A stretch of 7,612 bases of DNA, from positions 1-7,612 of the forward strand of contig JAHIEL010000003.1 in assembly GCA_018901715.1 (NCBI GenBank). The letters are read 5' to 3'. Below are positions 6,347 to 7,612 of this stretch, piece by piece (within the stretch, counting starts at the first letter, position 1; each line of letters starts with the position of its first letter). The notes below the pieces were generated by a model, which was not told the DNA's origin, made no database searches, and saw nothing but the letters and a program-made list of their open reading frames with translations. Position numbers and translations under genes: made by a program. Origin of the DNA: Patescibacteria group bacterium. GTDB taxonomy: Bacteria; Patescibacteriota; Minisyncoccia; Minisyncoccales; PEYH01.

Positions 6347-6359
6347 GTTCAATTATAAC
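6332..6359 (+). promoter_or_regulatory. Possible ruvB promoter sharing its -10 region with the small RNA promoter
   Basis: On the plus strand TTAACC (6332-6337, four of six -35 bases), a 16-nt spacer and TATAAC (6354-6359, five of six -10 bases) precede ruvB. The expected start of transcription, about 6366, is four nucleotides before the ATG at 6370, again nearly leaderless. The -10 overlaps the opposite-strand TATAAT at 6352-6357, so the AT-rich box could serve both directions. Transcription of ruvB from the pilB operon is an alternative. Confidence 0.4.
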
Positions 6360-6380
6360 AAATAAACAAATGTCTGTCAA
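6352..6380 (-). promoter_or_regulatory. Perfect sigma70-type promoter of the small RNA
   Basis: Read on the minus strand: TTGACA (6375-6380), exactly 17 nt (6358-6374), then TATAAT (6352-6357), with TG one base upstream of the -10 (extended -10). All twelve hexamer bases match consensus. Transcription should begin near A6346 or A6344. The -35 box lies inside codons 2-4 of ruvB. No gene begins downstream on this strand until the window end, so the promoter serves a non-coding transcript. Confidence 0.85.
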
Positions 6381-7380
6381 CCCCGAGATACAAAATCCGC
6401 CAATTGCGGACAATAACGAAAGGATATTGGACACAACTTTGAGACCGCAACAATGGTGTGATTTTGTCGGACAAAAGAAAACAAAGAACAATATAAGAAT
6501 AATGATTGAGGGGGCGAAAAAGAGAAACGAAGCAGTTGACCACATACTCTTTTGCGGAGGGCCTGGTCTTGGAAAGACAACTTTGTCCCATTTGGTTGCT
6601 CAAGAAAACGATGGAACAATAAAAACAATCTCTGGACCAAGTTTGCAAAGACCAGGCGATTTAGCAGCGATTTTGACATCTTTATCAGACAAAGATGTCC
6701 TTTTTATAGATGAAATTCATAGAATGAATAAAATCTGCGAAGAAATGATTTATCCAGCACTTGAGGGCTTTAAGCTCAATATATTAACAGGCACTGGACC
6801 AATGGCAAGAAGCATTGAATTAGATTTGCCCAAATTTACTTTAATTGGAGCAACAACCAAAATTGGACTCTTAACTTCCCCTTTGAGGACACGATTTGGA
6901 GCAATATTCCAAATAAATCTCTATCATCCCGAAGAAATTGAAGAAATAATAATCCGTTCTGCCAAACTTCTTGGGACTGATATTGAAGAAGAAGCAATTA
7001 AAAAAATAGGTCAATGTTCAAGGTTCACTCCAAGAATTGCTAATCGCCTGCTTAAGAGAATCAGGGATTTTGCTCAAGTTGAAGGCAAGGGTGCGATAGA
7101 TATGGAAATTACTAATCTTGCGTTAAAGGAAATGGAAGTTGACGAGCTTGGATTAGAGCCACAGGATAGAAAAATTTTAAAAACAATAATTGAAAAATTT
7201 GGCGGCGGACCCGTGGGAATACAGGCGTTAGCAGCAGCTGTTGGAGAAGACCAAAACAATATCTTAGAAGTTTATGAGCCATATCTTTTACAGCTTGGGT
7301 TGATAGATAGAACCCCACAAGGAAGAATAATAACTGAAAAAACATATAAACATCTCAAGGACACAAAATATGAAGCATAA
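6370..7380 (+). CDS. ruvB: Holliday junction branch migration ATPase RuvB
   Basis: A 336-residue RuvB, the AAA+ motor that drives Holliday-junction branch migration with RuvA in recombinational repair. From the ATG at 6370: the N-terminal LRPQQWCDFVGQ signature (24-35), Walker A GGPGLGKTT (63-71, K69), Walker B LFIDEIHR (111-118, D114/E115), the family segment ILTGTGPMARSIELDL (138-153), sensor 1 GATTK (160-164), arginine finger in LRTRFG (R173) and sensor 2 TPRIANRLLKR (R222). It ends with the winged helix GGGPVGIQALAAAVGED (278-294) and DRTPQGRIIT (312-321). All key residues are intact. An in-frame GTG at 6343 would add nine residues, but it overlaps the only purine-rich stretch and has no ribosome site; the ATG gives the normal N-terminus and fits the predicted promoter. 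No ruvA or ruvC is adjacent. Confidence 0.95.
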   Translation: MSVNPEIQNPPIADNNERILDTTLRPQQWCDFVGQKKTKNNIRIMIEGAKKRNEAVDHILFCGGPGLGKTTLSHLVAQENDGTIKTISGPSLQRPGDLAAILTSLSDKDVLFIDEIHRMNKICEEMIYPALEGFKLNILTGTGPMARSIELDLPKFTLIGATTKIGLLTSPLRTRFGAIFQINLYHPEEIEEIIIRSAKLLGTDIEEEAIKKIGQCSRFTPRIANRLLKRIRDFAQVEGKGAIDMEITNLALKEMEVDELGLEPQDRKILKTIIEKFGGGPVGIQALAAAVGEDQNNILEVYEPYLLQLGLIDRTPQGRIITEKTYKHLKDTKYEA

Positions 7381-7392
7381 AGCAAAAGAAAA

Positions 7393-7416
7393 TGATTAAT
7401 CACTGATCATTGATCA
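7393..7416. repeat. Cluster of short palindromes (TGATTAATCA, TGATCA, TGATCA)
   Basis: Just after ruvB three self-complementary units occur almost end to end: TGATTAATCA (7393-7402), TGATCA (7404-7409) and TGATCA (7411-7416). They could be binding sites, a worn repeat or AT-rich coincidence; nothing in the window says which. They share the 7381-7508 spacer with the larger palindrome. Confidence 0.35.
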
Positions 7417-7438
7417 CTAAAGAAAGAAAAATCGCTTG

Positions 7439-7467
7439 ATGGTGTAGATGTTTAACATCTACACCAT
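7439..7467. repeat. Palindromic repeat, copy 2 (long form)
   Basis: ATGGTGTAGATGTT, a single T, then AACATCTACACCAT: a perfect inverted repeat with 14-nt arms between ruvB and the exported-protein gene. The central 19 nt (7444-7462) equal copy 1 at 2817-2835 except for one base in the middle. As RNA it would be a strong hairpin. A T-run follows only about 15 nt later (near 7482-7487), so a terminator role is possible but not canonical. The rest of the 7381-7508 spacer holds the TGATCA cluster and no gene that I can see. Confidence 0.8.
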
Positions 7468-7508
7468 TAAGCAGGTCTGGGATTTTTTATTAAAAAAATA
7501 CGCTTGCG

Positions 7509-7612
7509 ATGAAAAAAAATTTAATTTTGATAATTTTGCTGCTTGCTTTTGCTTTTAATGCTCAAGCGGTTGTTATTAATGAAATTGCATGGATGGGCAC
7601 AGATGAGCAATG
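7509..7612 (+). CDS. Exported lamin-tail-domain protein, N-terminus only
   Basis: The first 34 residues of a gene cut by the right edge. It begins with MKKN and a hydrophobic core (ILIILLLAFAF), followed by NAQA, a good signal peptidase I site after residue 20. The mature protein starts VVINEIAWMGTDEQ, the typical opening of a bacterial lamin-tail (LTD) domain, which usually continues into a 'DEWIEL'-like strand. Such proteins are secreted or surface-attached and often carry further domains C-terminally; none can be seen here. The ATG lies 128 nt after ruvB and has no Shine-Dalgarno sequence. The palindromic repeat just upstream suggests it is a separate transcription unit. Confidence 0.8.
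   Translation, partial: MKKNLILIILLLAFAFNAQAVVINEIAWMGTDEQ

Noticed and set aside
6343..6369. GTG start for ruvB, nine codons upstream
   Set aside because: The purine-rich AGGGAG overlaps the GTG, so it cannot serve as its ribosome site. The extra residues are not RuvB-like and the ATG at 6370 gives the normal N-terminus.
6349..6679. Minus-strand open frames inside the ruvB 5' region
   Set aside because: They are opposite a fully conserved RuvB and have Cys/Ser/Leu-rich shadow composition. None starts downstream of the strong minus-strand promoter.
7439..7487. Canonical intrinsic terminator after ruvB
   Set aside because: The palindrome is strong, but the T-run starts about 15 nt after the stem, too far for a standard terminator; recorded as a repeat instead.

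Overview
The window is AT-rich, densely packed and most likely from a small-genome bacterium of the Candidate Phyla Radiation (Patescibacteria), probably Parcubacteria-like. This is inferred from several features together: a histidine kinase H-box with the AHQLRTPL sequence, a free-standing 5'-3' exonuclease of the PolA N-domain type, a short PilB-type ATPase, an exported lamin-tail-domain protein beginning with an 'INEIAWMGT' type motif, very short spacers, and no convincing Shine-Dalgarno sequence at any start. The genetic code looks standard: TGG is Trp, and TGA ends the small membrane protein gene.

Layout. Positions 1-3282 are all on the minus strand. In transcription order they hold tsaE (tRNA t6A synthesis ATPase), the 5'-3' exonuclease, a soluble double-PAS histidine kinase, and a response regulator that is cut by the window edge. 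A short divergent spacer (3283-3317) separates them from a plus-strand block. That block holds a 366-residue protein resembling a DHH phosphoesterase that has lost most metal ligands, then a PilB/GspE-type assembly ATPase one nucleotide downstream, then a small four-helix membrane protein of unknown function. After an intergenic region at 6202-6369 come ruvB (Holliday-junction helicase motor) and the start of a secreted lamin-tail-domain protein.

The most notable element is in the intergenic region before ruvB. On the minus strand there is a perfect sigma70-type promoter (TTGACA, 17 nt, TATAAT, with an extended -10 TG). It is followed by about 115-119 nt whose two ends pair in an 11-bp helix, and then by a U-rich tract. 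The enclosed sequence can fold into two further arms. Two pairs of the closing helix are G-U wobbles on the minus strand and mismatches on the plus strand, which supports minus-strand transcription. I read this as an independent, strongly expressed small structured RNA. I could not match it to 5S rRNA, SRP RNA, 6S RNA or a riboswitch class I know.

Other points of interest are two copies of a near-identical palindromic repeat around GTAGATGT/ACATCTAC (2817-2835 and 7439-7467), and several promoter-like sequences placed so that transcription would begin at or a few nucleotides before the start codon, which suggests leaderless mRNAs. The genes do not form one pathway: they combine core maintenance (t6A, DNA repair and recombination), signalling, and cell-surface functions (type IV pilus-like machinery, secreted protein).
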